A DNA stretch of 64,000 bases from Hydractinia symbiolongicarpus (GCF_029227915.1 NC_079888.1:3421001-3485000), one strand, 5' to 3'. Positions 31,440 through 43,631 are shown, counted from the stretch's first letter. Notes: a model not told the origin generated them from the sequence alone. Numbers and translations are program-made.

Positions 31440-33000
31440 TATAAACAGATTTCAACAAAGTCAGAGGATTTCATCCTGCTTGAAACTAACACAGTTGTTC
31501 ACGTCTTTACTGCGCATGCGTTGATTTTTTATGATTATTAGTATCACTAGGAAAAATCCCCCCCTTTTTACTCATTTTTGTAGGATAGGGACTTACCTTT
31601 GATATGCATGATTAAGCACCGCATGATGGGGATTTTTCATGCATATCAATAGATATTTGTGCAATGAGGCGTGACAAGATCTTGTGACGTCACAAGCAAA
31701 ATTGTGTATGATATTTTTTATGAGAGTTTTACCGTGATTTTTGAAAAAGTGTGTCCATCATGACCCCTATACTAACTTTCCTTGTGTAAATAAGTTACAC
31801 AGGCAAAAATTCTCCTGTAGCACAACCAGCAAATGTAGCCGTTATTTATCTCTTGCCTTCCACAGCCTTTATTAGAATGTTTTTGGAATCTTTTAAGTTA
31901 AAAGTACATTTCCTAGAAGACACGTGAAATGGGGTGTCTGATCGAAGTTGATAGATTGCTGGGCATGTCATGATTATAAACAGCAGTTGCGACGAACTTT
32001 TGAAAAGTAAACTTCTCCTACGAGGAGTTGCGGGAAAGGCTCAACATTCCCAATTGTTCTTTTGCGCTTGATCCAACCATTGATTGTAAGATATCGCTTT
32101 CCCAATCTTCAGTCAAAGTAATGTGACCAGCAAGTTTAGACAGGCTGTTTGAATTGTTAGCTTTCAAAACCCTGTTTCCGAGAAAAATGACCATCTTATA
32201 ACCTTACCACAATAATTACTTCCTTTATTTTTCGCACTAAGTCATTTTACCAGATTAGATTTCAATGTTTATTAAAATTTGGTGTTGGCAAATGTTCTTT
32301 CTGGTTATCAAACTTATGTTTCCAATTATAAATTGATGCACGTGAAAACGTGTGTTGTGGGTACTTTGTTTTAAAGCAAATAATTGCAGGTTGTTTCGAC
32401 TTTTTTATGCATATTTCCCTACTTTCTTCCTCACACGAATAGGTACGTTATCGTACGAAGAACCCTGTCTTCCTTTTCTCTTTCTTAGGCTCTCCAACTG
32501 CTTTGACTAATCTCTATTATAATACAGAGACTGTCTGTCTGTAACAGCCAAAGATGATGTGTTCATTTTCCTTTGATGAAGCCGAGAAACTGATTACAAA
32601 CCCATTACAATGCACTTTAAACTTTAAGGCCAAATAACTTCGAAAAACCTTTAAACCCCAATGTCTCTGTAACTGTTCGTTGAAGTACATGATCCTACAC
32701 ACTTTCTTGATCCGCCTTTCCAGATCTACATGAAGAAGGCAACCGCTCTTCAGATTTCTAAAGAAGATTTTTTTTTTACTTTAGGGGACCTTGAGCAAAA
32801 TTTTAAAACACTTTATCTCCTTATTCGTTCATTGAAAATATGTGATCCTATACATCATTTTGATCAGAGTTTTCGATCAGAGAATCTCTACATATTAAAG
32901 GCAAAGGAAAGACTAAATTTCGCATACAAATGTTTGTATATGCACTGCCGACGTCAGCAGAACACGTTAAACAACTTATTCCGCATGGGGGGATTTTGAT
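31440..33000. other. Noncoding right part of the island
   Basis: AT-rich, with no believable gene. Short open frames at 32,517-32,702 and 32,730-32,999 look accidental. TCTATTATAATACAGAGA near 32,512, followed by CTGTCTGTCTGT, may be the end of another small transposon. Array homology starts again at 33,001. Confidence 0.5.
31600..31648. repeat. 12-bp inverted repeat
   Basis: TGATATGCATGA at 31,600-31,611 and its reverse complement at 31,637-31,648, with a 25-bp loop, in noncoding sequence. Confidence 0.7.
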
Positions 33001-33008
33001 AAGATTCT

Positions 33009-33082
33009 TGCAGAATCCGTGCATCGATCTGGCAACATCTCGCATCCCAAGCGAGTGCTTTACGACATGAGCTAATCTCCCC
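33009..33082 (-). pseudogene. Decayed tRNA-Ala-like copy, GGG (Pro) anticodon
   Basis: Loop TTGGGAT gives GGG. The anticodon stem CTCGC/GCGAG is perfect, but the 5' part has an extra base, the D loop lost its GG, and the T and acceptor arms are mismatched. First array copy to the right of the island. Confidence 0.6.
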
Positions 33083-33520
33083 ATGACATATGATTTGGGA
33101 CATAAATAACAAAGTTGAATGAGAATCTTCACAGGACGAACTACTGTATAATCAAATTTACGTGAGTAAACTGCCTATTATGTGACAAGAAACATGAGAT
33201 ACGATATTTACGTTTGGTTATAAAAGTTGAAAATCACATTATTAATGAAAGTAAAATTGCCATAAGCAATCGCCGGTTCATTCAGCAGCGAATCATCGAA
33301 TCACTTAAGAACAAACCACTGCCCCTATCTACAACCTGTCCTTTAACCTATAGTGCCTTGCCGACCTTTACAAAATTAATCGGGTAAATGTCTGCGCGGT
33401 ATGCAACATACATTGGTTGAAACTCTTAAATATCATCGTAGTTATTTCATTATGCTATTGGAAACATTTGAATTAACCATATGCACATGATCGACCACTA
33501 CACGCAATAATACAGAATGT

Positions 33521-33593
33521 TGGAGAATCCGGGCATCGATCCCGGTACCTCTCACATGCGAAGCGAGGGCTCTACCATATCAGCTAAATCCAT
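33521..33593 (-). pseudogene. tRNA-Ala (CGC), acceptor lost, inverted
   Basis: Positions 1-2 are A-T and the D stem is GCTG. Anticodon and T arms are good. Near-identical inverted sister of 34,006. Confidence 0.68.
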
Positions 33594-34005
33594 TTTGATG
33601 TTTGGCTTGTGACTGCGATAATGAAATTGAATGAGAATGTTCACTGGACGAACTACCGTATATTCAAGCCTACGTGAACAGACTGCCTATTATGTGACAA
33701 GAATCACGCGGACCTATTCTTACGTTTGGTTATGAAAGTTGGGAATCACATCATTGTAGATAAAGACGGTGTTCTTTCTTTAGTGATTCGATGATCCGCT
33801 GCTGAATGATCCGACGATTGCTTACAATAATTTCACTTACATTAATGATGGGATTCTCAACTTTCATAACCAAATGTAAGAATACGACCGCGTGTTTCTT
33901 GTAACATAATAGGCAGTCTTTTCACGTGAAATTGAATACACGATAGTTCGTCCAGTGAACATTCTCATTCAATTTTATTATCGCAGTCACAAGCCAAACA
34001 TCAAA

Positions 34006-34078
34006 ATGGATTTAGCTGATATGGTAGAGCCCTCGCTTCGCATGTGAGAGGTACCGGGATCGATGCCCGGATTCGCCG
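34006..34078 (+). pseudogene. tRNA-Ala (CGC), acceptor lost
   Basis: Same unusual ATGGATT acceptor and GCTG D stem as 33,521, on the opposite strand. Confidence 0.68.
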
Positions 34079-34519
34079 ACATTCTGTATTATTGCGTATA
34101 GTGGTCGATAGTGTGCATAACGTCAATCAAAGTGTCTCCAGTAGTGTAATAAAATAATTAAAAATTTATTTAAGACCTTCAACCAATGTATTTTGCATAC
34201 CGCGCGGACAATTTACCCAATCCATTTTGCAAACGTCGGTAAAGGCACTATATGCTAAAAGGCGAAGTTGCAGATAAAGAAGGTTTTCTTTCTTAAGTGA
34301 TTCGTTGATCCACTGCTGAATGATCCGACGATTGCTTACAATAATTTCACTTACATTAATGATGGGATTCTCAACTTTTATAACCAAACGTAAAAATACG
34401 ACCGCGTGTTTCTTGTCACATAATAGGCAGTCTGTTCACGTGAATTTGAATATACCATAGTTCGTCCAATGAAGGTTTTCATTCAATTTCATTATTGCTG
34501 TCACAAGTCATGCATCAAA

Positions 34520-34592
34520 AGGGAATTAGCTCATATGGTAGAACGCTCGCTTTGCATGTAAGAGGTACCGGCATCAATGCCCGGATTCTCCA
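34520..34592 (+). pseudogene. tRNA-Ala (TGC) pseudogene
   Basis: A1, GAAC D stem, GTAAG anticodon strand and CCGGC T stem. Confidence 0.6.
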
Positions 34593-35031
34593 GCATTTTG
34601 TATTATAGCCTACAGTGGTCGATCATGTGCATATGGTTAATATAATGTTTCCAATAGTATAATGAAATACCTACGATTATATTTAAGAGATTCAACCATT
34701 GCATATTGCATACAGCGCAGACAATTTACCGATCCATTTTGCAAACGTCGACAAAGGCACTATATGCTAAAAGGCGATGTTGTAGATAAGGACGCTGTTC
34801 TTTCTTAAATGATTCGATGATCTGCTGCTGAATGATCCGACCATTGCTTACAAAAACTTCACTTGAATTATTGATGTGATTCTCGACTTTCATGTCCAAT
34901 CGTAAAAATAGGACCGCGTGTTTCTTGTCACATAATAGGCAGTCTGTTCACCTAAATTTGAATATACGGTAGTTCGTCCAGAGGAGATTCTCATTCAATT
35001 TCCTTATTGCTGTTACTAGTCATATGTCATA

Positions 35032-35104
35032 GGGGAATTAGCTCATAAGGTAGAGCGCTCGCTTTGCATACGAAAAGTACCGGAATCGATGCCCGGACAT
35101 TCCA
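35032..35104 (+). pseudogene. Class B tRNA-Ala (TGC) pseudogene
   Basis: Standard class B. First tRNA of the 2,268-bp repeat. Confidence 0.65.
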
Positions 35105-35506
35105 ACATTCTGTATTATTGCGTATAGTGGTCGATCATGTGCATATTTTAAATATATTTAAGTCTTTCAGCCAATGTATGTTGCATACCGCGCAGACAAT
35201 TTACCCAATCAATGTTGAAAACGTCTGGAAAGGCACTATATGTTACAGGCGAAGTTGCAGATAAGGACGCTGTTCTTTCTTAAATGATTCGATGATCTGC
35301 TGCTGAATGATCCGACCATTGCTTACAATAATTTCACTTGAATTATTGATGTGATTCTCGACTTTCATGTCCAATCGTAAAAATAGGACCGCGTGTTTCT
35401 TGTCACATAATGGGCAGTCTGCTCACGTAAATTTGGTTATACGGTAGTGCGTCCAGTGAAGATTTTCATTCAATTTGCTTATTGCTGTCACAAGTCATAT
35501 GTCATA

Positions 35507-35579
35507 GGGGAATTAGCTCATATGGTAGAGCGCTCGCTTCGCATGCGAGAGGTACTGGGATCGATGCCCGGATTCTCCA
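35507..35579 (+). tRNA. tRNA-Ala (CGC), near consensus
   Basis: Only T50 differs, making a U50:G64 wobble. All stems pair. Confidence 0.88.
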
Positions 35580-36197
35580 TCATTCTGTATTATTGCGAAT
35601 AGTGTCCGATCATGTGCATATCGTCAACCAAAGTGTCTGCATTAGTATAATAACATAATTAGAAATATATTTAAGTCCTTTAACCAATGTACATTTCATA
35701 CCCCGCAAACAATTTAGCCAATCCATTGTGCAAGCGTTGGTTAAGGCACTATACGTTAAAGGCAAAGTTGTAGATAAAGACGGTGTTCTCTTTTAAGTGA
35801 TTCGATGATCTGCTGCTGAATGATCCGACGATTGCTTACAATAATTTCACTTAAATTAATGATGTGATTCTCGACTTTCATGTCCTATCGTAAAAATAGG
35901 AACGCGTGTTTCTTGTCACATAATAGGCGGTCTGTTCACTTAAATTTGAATATAAAAACGGTGTTCTTTCTTAAGTGATTCGATGATCCGCTGTTAAATG
36001 ATCCGACGATTGCTTACAATAATTTCACTTAAATTGATGATGTGATTCTCGACTTTCATGTCCAATTGTAAAAGTAGGAACACGTGTTTTTTGTCACATA
36101 ATAGGCAGTCTGTTCACTTAAATTTGAATATACGGTAGCTCGTCCAGTGAAGATTCTCATTCAGATTCCTTATTGCTGTCACAAGTCATATGTCATA

Positions 36198-36270
36198 GGG
36201 GAATTAGCTCATATGGTAGAGCGCTCGCTTTGCATACGAAAAGTACCGGAATCGATGCCCGGATATTCCA
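36198..36270 (+). pseudogene. Class A/B hybrid tRNA-Ala (TGC)
   Basis: Consensus D arm but class B anticodon stem (ACGAA), with acceptor ATATTCC. Confidence 0.62.
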
Positions 36271-36713
36271 ACATTCTGTATTATTGCGTATAGTGTTTGA
36301 TCATGTGCATATCGTCAATCAAAGTGTCTCCATTAGTATAATAAAATAATTAGAAGTATATTTTTTTTTTCGTTCAACCAATGTTTGTTGCATACCGCGC
36401 AGACAATTTAGCCAATCCATTGTGCACACGTCGGTAAAGGCACTATACGTTAAAGACAAAGTTGTAGATAAAGACGGTGTTCTTTCTTAAGTGAATCTAT
36501 GATCCGCTGCTGAATGATCCGACGATTGCTTAAAATCATTTCACTTAAATTGATGATGTGATTCTCGACTTTCATGTCCAATCGTAAAAATAGGAACATG
36601 TGTTTCTTGTCACATAATAGGCAGTCTGTTCACTTAAATTTGAATATACGGTAGTTCGTCCAGTGAAGATTTTCATTCAATTTCCTTGTTGCTGTCACAA
36701 GTCATATGTCATA

Positions 36714-36786
36714 GGGGAAGTAGCTCATATGGTAGAGCGCTCACTTCGCATGCGAGAGGTACCGGGATTGATGCCCGGATTCTCCA
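36714..36786 (+). tRNA. tRNA-Ala (CGC), weakened
   Basis: GGGGAAG acceptor, A30 mismatch, T loop ATTGATG. Confidence 0.62.
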
Positions 36787-37299
36787 ACATTCTGTATTAT
36801 TGGGTATAGTGGTCGATCATGTGCATATCGTCAATCAAGGCGTCTGCATTGGTATAATAAAATAATTGGAAATATAATTAAGTTTTTCAACCAATGTCCT
36901 TCAATCAAAGTGTCTCCATTAGTATAACAAAATAATTAGAAATATATTTTTTTATTCCTTCAACCAATGTATGTTGCATACCGCGCAGACAATTTAGCCA
37001 ATCCATTGTGCAAGCGTTGGTTAAGGCACTATACGTTAAAGGCAAAGTTGTAGATAAAGACGGTGTTCTCTCTTAAGTGATTCGATAATCTGCTGCTAAA
37101 TGATCTGACGATTGCTTACAATAATTTTACTTAAATTAATGATGTGATTCTCGACTTTCATGTCCAATCGTAAAAATAGGAACGCGTGTTTCTTGTCACA
37201 TAATAGGCGGTCTGTTCACCTAAATTTGAATATACGGTAGTTCGTCCAGAGGAGATTCTCATTCAATTTCCTTATTGCTGTTACTAGTCATATGTCATA

Positions 37300-37372
37300 G
37301 GGGAATTAGCTCATAAGGTAGAGCGCTCGCTTTGCATACGAAAAGTACCGGAATCGATGCCCGGACATTCCA
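37300..37372 (+). pseudogene. Class B tRNA-Ala (TGC) pseudogene
   Basis: Copy of 35,032, 2,268 bp away. Confidence 0.65.
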
Positions 37373-37774
37373 ACATTCTGTATTATTGCGTATAGTGGTC
37401 GATCATGTGCATATTTTAAATATATTTAAGTCTTTCAGCCAATGTATGTTGCATACCGCGCAGACAATTTACCCAATCAATGTTGAAAACGTCTGGAAAG
37501 GCACTATATGTTACAGGCGAAGTTGCAGATAAGGACGCTGTTCTTTCTTAAATGATTCGATGATCTGCTGCTGAATGATCCGACCATTGCTTACAATAAT
37601 TTCACTTGAATTATTGATGTGATTCTCGACTTTCATGTCCAATCGTAAAAATAGGACCGCGTGTTTCTTGTCACATAATAGGCAGTCTGCTTACGTAAAT
37701 TTGGTTATACGGTAGTGCGTCCAGTGAAGATTTTCATTCAATTTGCTTATTGCTGTCACAAGTCATATGTCATA

Positions 37775-37847
37775 GGGGAATTAGCTCATATGGTAGAGCG
37801 CTCGCTTCGCATGCGAGAGGTACTGGGATCGATGCCCGGATTCTCCA
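37775..37847 (+). tRNA. tRNA-Ala (CGC), near consensus
   Basis: Copy of 35,507. U50:G64 wobble only. Confidence 0.88.
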
Positions 37848-38465
37848 TCATTCTGTATTATTGCGAATAGTGTCCGATCATGTGCATATCGTCAACCAAA
37901 GTGTCTGCATTAGTATAATAACATAATTAGAAATATATTTAAGTCCTTTAACCAATGTACATTTCATACCCCGCAAACAATTTAGCCAATCCATTGTGCA
38001 AGCGTTGGTTAAGGCACTATACCTTAAAGGCAAAGTTGTAGATAAAGACGGTGTTCTCTTTTAAGTGATTCGATGATCTGCTGCTGAATGATCCGACGAT
38101 TGCTTACAATAATTTCACTTAAATTAATGATGTGATTCTCGACTTTCATGTCCTATCGTAAAAATAGGAACGCGTGTTTCTTGTCACATAATAGGCGGTC
38201 TGTTCACTTAAATTTGAATATAAAAACGGTGTTCTTTCTTAAGTGATTCGATGATCCGCTGTTAAATGATCCGACGATTGCTTACAATAATTTCACTTAA
38301 ATTGATGATGTGATTCTCGACTTTCATGTCCAATTGTAAAAGTAGGAACACGTGTTTTTTGTCACATAATAGGCAGTCTGTTCACTTAAATTTGAATATA
38401 CGGTAGCTCGTCCAGTGAAGATTCTCATTCAGATTCCTTATTGCTGTCACAAGTCATATGTCATA

Positions 38466-38538
38466 GGGGAATTAGCTCATATGGTAGAGCGCTCGCTTTG
38501 CATACGAAAAGTACCGGAATCGATGCCCGGATATTCCA
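38466..38538 (+). pseudogene. Class A/B hybrid tRNA-Ala (TGC)
   Basis: Copy of 36,198. Confidence 0.62.
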
Positions 38539-38981
38539 ACATTCTGTATTATTGCGTATAGTGTTTGATCATGTGCATATCGTCAATCAAAGTGTCTCCA
38601 TTAGTATAATAAAATAATTAGAAGTATATTTTTTTTTTCGTTCAACCAATGTTTGTTGCATACCGCGCAGACAATTTAGCCAATCCATTGTGCACACGTC
38701 GGTAAAGGCACTATACGTTAAAGACAAAGTTGTAGATAAAGACGGTGTTCTTTCTTAAGTGAATCTATGATCCGCTGCTGAATGATCCGACGATTGCTTA
38801 AAATCATTTCACTTAAATTGATGATGTGATTCTCGACTTTCATGTCCAATCGTAAAAATAGGAACATGTGTTTCTTGTCACATAATAGGCAGTCTGTTCA
38901 CTTAAATTTGAATATACGGTAGTTCGTCCAGTGAAGATTTTCATTCAATTTCCTTGTTGCTGTCACAAGTCATATGTCATA

Positions 38982-39054
38982 GGGGAAGTAGCTCATATGG
39001 TAGAGCGCTCACTTCGCATGCGAGAGGTACCGGGATTGATGCCCGGATTCTCCA
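38982..39054 (+). tRNA. tRNA-Ala (CGC), weakened
   Basis: Copy of 36,714. Confidence 0.62.
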
Positions 39055-39567
39055 ACATTCTGTATTATTGGGTATAGTGGTCGATCATGTGCATATCGTC
39101 AATCAAGGCGTCTGCATTGGTATAATAAAATAATTGGAAATATAATTAAGTTTTTCAACCAATGTCCTTCAATCAAAGTGTCTCCATTAGTATAACAAAA
39201 TAATTAGAAATATATTTTTTTATTCCTTCAACCAATGTATGTTGCATACCGCGCAGACAATTTAGCCAATCCATTGTGCAAGCGTTGGTTAAGGCACTAT
39301 ACGTTAAAGGCAAAGTTGTAGATAAAGACGGTGTTCTCTCTTAAGTGATTCGATAATCTGCTGCTAAATGATCTGACGATTGCTTACAATAATTTTACTT
39401 AAATTAATGATGTGATTCTCGACTTTCATGTCCAATCGTAAAAATAGGAACGCGTGTTTCTTGTCACATAATAGGCGGTCTGTTCACCTAAATTTGAATA
39501 TACGGTAGTTCGTCCAGAGGAGATTCTCATTCAATTTCCTTATTGCTGTTACTAGTCATATGTCATA

Positions 39568-39640
39568 GGGGAATTAGCTCATAAGGTACAGCGCTCGCTT
39601 TGCATACGAAAAGTACCGGAATCGATGCCCGGACATTCCA
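39568..39640 (+). pseudogene. Class B tRNA-Ala (TGC) pseudogene
   Basis: Third copy of 35,032, with a further D-stem hit (CAGC for GAGC). Confidence 0.63.
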
Positions 39641-40042
39641 ACATTCTGTATTATTGCGTATAGTGGTCGATCATGTGCATATTTTAAATATATTTAAGTC
39701 TTTCAGCCAATGTATGTTGCATACCGCGCAGACAATTTACCCAATCAATGTTGAAAACGTCTGGAAAGGCACTATATGTTACAGGCGAAGTTGCAGATAA
39801 GGACGCTGTTCTTTCTTAAATGATTCGATGATCTGCTGCTGAATGATCTGACCATTGCTTACAATAATTTCACTTGAATTATTGATGTGATTCTCGACTT
39901 TCATGTCCAATCGTAAAAATAGGACCGCGTGTTTCTTGTCACATAATAGGCAGTCTGCTCACGTAAATTTGGTTATACGGTAGTGCGTCCAGTGAAGATT
40001 TTCATTCAATTTGCTTATTGCTGTCACAAGTCATATGTCATA

Positions 40043-40115
40043 GGGGAATTAGCTCATATGGTAGAGCGCTCGCTTCGCATGCGAGAGGTACTGGGATCGA
40101 TGCCCGGATTCTCCA
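40043..40115 (+). tRNA. tRNA-Ala (CGC), near consensus
   Basis: Third copy of 35,507. U50:G64 wobble only. Confidence 0.88.
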
Positions 40116-40730
40116 TAATTCTGTATTATTGCGAATAGTGTCCGATCATGTGCATATCGTCAACCAAAGTGTCTGCATTAGTATAATAACATAATTAGAA
40201 ATATATTTAAGTCCTTTAACCAATGTACATTTCATACCCCGCAAACAATTTAGCCAATCCATTGTGCAAGCGTTGGTTAAGGCACTATACGTTAAAGGCA
40301 AAGTTGTAGATAAAGACGGTGTTCTCTTTTAAGTGATTCGATGATCTGCTGCTGAATGATCCGACGATTGCTTACAATAATTTCACTTAAATTAATGATG
40401 TGATTCTCGACTTTCATGTCCTATCGTAAAAATAGGAACGCGTGTTTCTTGTCACATAATAGGCGGTCTGTTCACTTAAATTTGAATATAAAAACGGTGT
40501 TCTTTCTTAAGTGATTCGATGATCCGCTGTTAAATGATCAGACGATTGCTTATAATTTCACTTAAATTGATGATGTGATTCTCGACTTTCATGTCCTATC
40601 GTAAAAATAGGAACGCGTGTTTCTTGTCACATAATAGGCAGTCTGTTCACTTAAATTTGAATATACGGTAGCTCATCCAGTGAAGAATCTCATTCAGATT
40701 CCTTATTACTGTCACAAGTCATATGTCATA

Positions 40731-40803
40731 GGGGAATTAGCTCATATGGTAGAGCGCTCGCTTCGCATGGCAGAGGTACCGGGATCGATGCCCGGATACT
40801 CCA
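40731..40803 (+). tRNA. Class D tRNA-Ala (CGC), weakened
   Basis: Two anticodon-stem mismatches (GGCAG) and acceptor ATACTCC. Confidence 0.58.
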
Positions 40804-41365
40804 AAATTCTGAATTATTGCGTGTAATGTTTATCATGTGCATATCGGCAATCAAAGTGTCTGCATTAGTATAATATAATAATTAGAAATATATTTTTTTA
40901 TTCCTTCAACCAATGTATGTTGCATACCGCGAAGACAATTTAGCCAATCCATTTTGCAAACGTCGGTAAAGGCAACATATGATGTAGGCGAAGTTTCACA
41001 TAAAGGCGGTGTTCTTTCTTAAGTGATTCGATGATCCGCTGCTGAATGATCCGACGATTGCTTACAATAATTTCACTTAAATTAATGTTGCATACCGCGC
41101 AGACAATTTAGCCAATCCATTGTGCACACGACGGTAAAGGCACTATACGTTAAAGACAAATTTGTAGATAAAGACGGTGTTCTTTCTTAATTTCACTTAA
41201 ATTAATGATGTGATTATCGACTTTCATGTCCAATCGTAAAAATAGGAACACGTGTTTTTTGTCACATAATAGGCAGTCTGTTCACTTAAATTTGAATATA
41301 CGGTTGTTCGTCCAGTGAAGATTCTCATTCAATTTCCTTACTGCTGTCACAAGTCATATTTCATA

Positions 41366-41438
41366 GGGGAATTAGCTCATATGGTAGAGCGCTCGCTTCG
41401 CATTCGAGAGGTACCGGGATCGATGCCCGGATTCTCCA
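41366..41438 (+). tRNA. Class E tRNA-Ala (CGC)
   Basis: Single C31/U39 mismatch. Otherwise consensus. Confidence 0.78.
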
Positions 41439-41879
41439 ACATTCTATATTATTGCGTATAGTGTTTGATCATGTGCATATCGTCAATCGAAGTGTCTCCA
41501 TTAATATAATAAAATAATTAGAAATATATTTTTTTTCCTTCAACGAATGTATGTTGCATACCGCGCAGACAATTTAGCCAATCCATTGTGCACACAACGG
41601 TAAAGGCACTATACGTTAAAGACAAATTTGTAGATAAAGACGGTGTTCTTTCTTAAGTGATTCGATGATCTGCTGCTGAATGATCCGACGATTGCTTACC
41701 ATAATTTCACTTAAATTAATGATGTGATTCTCGACTTTCATGTCCAATCGTAAAAATAGGAACACGTGTTTTTTGTCACTTAATAGGCAGTCTGCTCCCT
41801 TATATTTGAATATACGGTAGTTCGTCCAGTGAAGATTCTCATTCAGATTCCTTATTGCTGTCACAAGTCATATGTCATA

Positions 41880-41952
41880 GGGGAATTAGCTCATATGGTA
41901 GAGCGCTCGCTTCGCATGCGAGAGGTACCGGGATCGATGCCCGGATTCTCCA
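41880..41952 (+). tRNA. tRNA-Ala (CGC), class A consensus
   Basis: Perfect consensus. Confidence 0.92.
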
Positions 41953-42462
41953 ACATTCTGTATCATTGCGTATAGTGGTCGATCATGTGCATATCGGCAA
42001 TCAAAGTGTCTCCATTGGTATAATAAAATAATTAGAAATATAATTAAGTCCTTCAAACAATGTCCTTCAATCAAAGTATCTCCATTATTGTAATAAAATA
42101 ATTAGAAATATATTTAAGTCCTTCCAATAATGTACATTTCATACCCCGCAAACAATTTAGCCAATCCATTGTGCAAGCGTTGGATAAGGCACTATACGTT
42201 AAAGGCAAAGTTGTAGATAAAGACGGTGTTCTCTCTTAAGTAATTCGATGATCTCCTGCTGAATGATCCGACGATTGCTTACAATAATTTCACTTAAATT
42301 AATGATGTGATTCCCGACTTTCATGTCCAATTGTAAAAATAGGAACACGGGTTTTTTGTCACATAATAGCCAGTCTGTTCACTTATATTTGAATATACGG
42401 TACTTCTTCCAGTGAAGATTTTCATTCAGATTCCTTATTGCTGTCACAAGTCATATGTCATA

Positions 42463-42535
42463 GGGGAATTAGCTCATATGGTAGAGCGCTCGCTTCGCAT
42501 GTGAGAGGTACCGGGATCGATGCCCGGATTCTCCA
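42463..42535 (+). tRNA. tRNA-Ala (CGC), near consensus
   Basis: T40 makes a G30:U40 wobble. All stems pair. Confidence 0.88.
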
Positions 42536-43045
42536 ACATTCTGTATTATTGCGTATAGTGGTCGATCCTGTGCATATCGTCAATCAAAGTGTCTGCATTG
42601 GTATAATAAAATAATTAGAAATATAATTATGTCCTTCAACCAATGTCCTTCAATCAAAGTATCTCCATTAGTATAATAAAATAATTAGAAATATATTTAA
42701 GTCCTTCAAATAATGTGCATTTCATACCCCGCAAACAAATTAGCCAATCCATTGTGCAAGCGTTGGTTAAGGCACTATACGTTAAAGGCAAAGTTGTAGA
42801 TAAAGACGGTGTTCTCTCTTAAGTGATTCGATGATCTCCTGCTGAATGATCCGACGATTGCTTACAATAATTTCACTTAAATTAATGATGTGATTCTCGA
42901 CTTTCATGTCCAATTGTAAAAATAGGAACACGTGTTTTTTGTCACATAATAGGCAGTCTGTTCACTTATATTTGAATATACGGTAGTTCTTCCAGTGAAG
43001 ATTCTCATTCAGATTCCTTATTGCTGTCACAAGTCATATGTCATA

Positions 43046-43118
43046 GGGGAATTAGCTCATATGGTAGAGCGCTCGCTTCGCATGCGAGAGGTACCGGGAT
43101 CGATGCCCGGATTCTCCA
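43046..43118 (+). tRNA. tRNA-Ala (CGC), class A consensus
   Basis: Perfect consensus. Confidence 0.92.
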
Positions 43119-43631
43119 ACATTCTGTATTATTGCGTATAGTGGTCGATCATGTGCATATCGTCAATCAAAGTGTCTGCATTGGTATAATAAAATAATTA
43201 GAAATATAATTAAGTCCTTCAACCAATGTCCTTCAATCAAAGTATCTCCAATAGTATAATAAAATAATTAGAAATATATTTTTTTATTCCTTCAACCAAT
43301 GTATGTTGCATACCGCGCAGACAATTTAGCCAATCCATTTTGCAAACGCCGGTAAAGTGAACATATGATGTAGGCGAAGTTTCAGATAAAAACGGTGTTC
43401 TTTCTTAAGTGATTCGATGATCCGCTGCTAAATGATCCGACGATTGCTTACAATAATTTCACTTAAATTGATGATGTGATTCTCGACTTTCATGTCCAAT
43501 CGTAAAAATAGAAACACGTGTTTCTTGTCACATAATAGGCAGTCTGTTCACATAAATTTGAATATACGGCTGTTCGTCCAGTGAAGATTCTCATTCAATT
43601 TCCTTACTGCTGTCACAAGTCATATGTCATA

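Larger units (their letters stand above)
23375..33000. mobile_element. Degraded Polinton/Maverick-like element with nested insert
   Basis: A 9.6-kb stretch of non-array DNA with higher GC content and closely packed genes on both strands. It includes a retrovirus-type integrase next to small membrane proteins and capsid-type genes, the pattern of Polintons. Most genes are broken. I see no DNA polymerase B, packaging ATPase or protease, and could not identify terminal inverted repeats or target-site duplications. The left edge cuts into the integrase gene and a tRNA. The right part (31.4-33.0 kb) has no recognised gene, so the true right end is uncertain. A wholly different giant-virus-like insertion is possible but less likely. 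Confidence 0.6.
33001..33756 (-). repeat. Inverted part of tRNA-Ala array, right of island
   Basis: Array homology resumes at about 33,001 on the - strand with two decayed tRNAs. It flips back to the + strand at about 33,756. Monomers here are more diverged than elsewhere. Confidence 0.88.
33521..34078. repeat. Long imperfect palindrome at right inversion junction
   Basis: Arms of over 200 bp each carry the same unusual tRNA (ATGGATT acceptor) and flanking TTTGATGTTTGGCTTGTGAC-type sequence in opposite orientation. About 87 bp of + strand monomer (33,756-33,842) lies between the arms. Confidence 0.8.
34945..40540 (+). repeat. 2,268-bp higher-order repeat, about 2.5 copies
   Basis: Four-tRNA blocks begin at 35,032, 37,300 and 39,568 with almost no differences. 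The third copy diverges at about 40,540. Part of the block reappears at 46.2-47.6 kb, 9,559 bp away. Confidence 0.93.

Noticed and set aside
23375-33000. DNA polymerase B, packaging ATPase or adenovirus-type protease of the element
   Set aside because: I looked in both strands and found no recognisable motifs. They appear deleted rather than unrecognised, though a profile search would be needed to be sure.
32517-33132. Frames at 32,517-32,702, 32,730-32,999 and 32,848-33,132
   Set aside because: Low-complexity composition, no motifs, and the last runs into array sequence.
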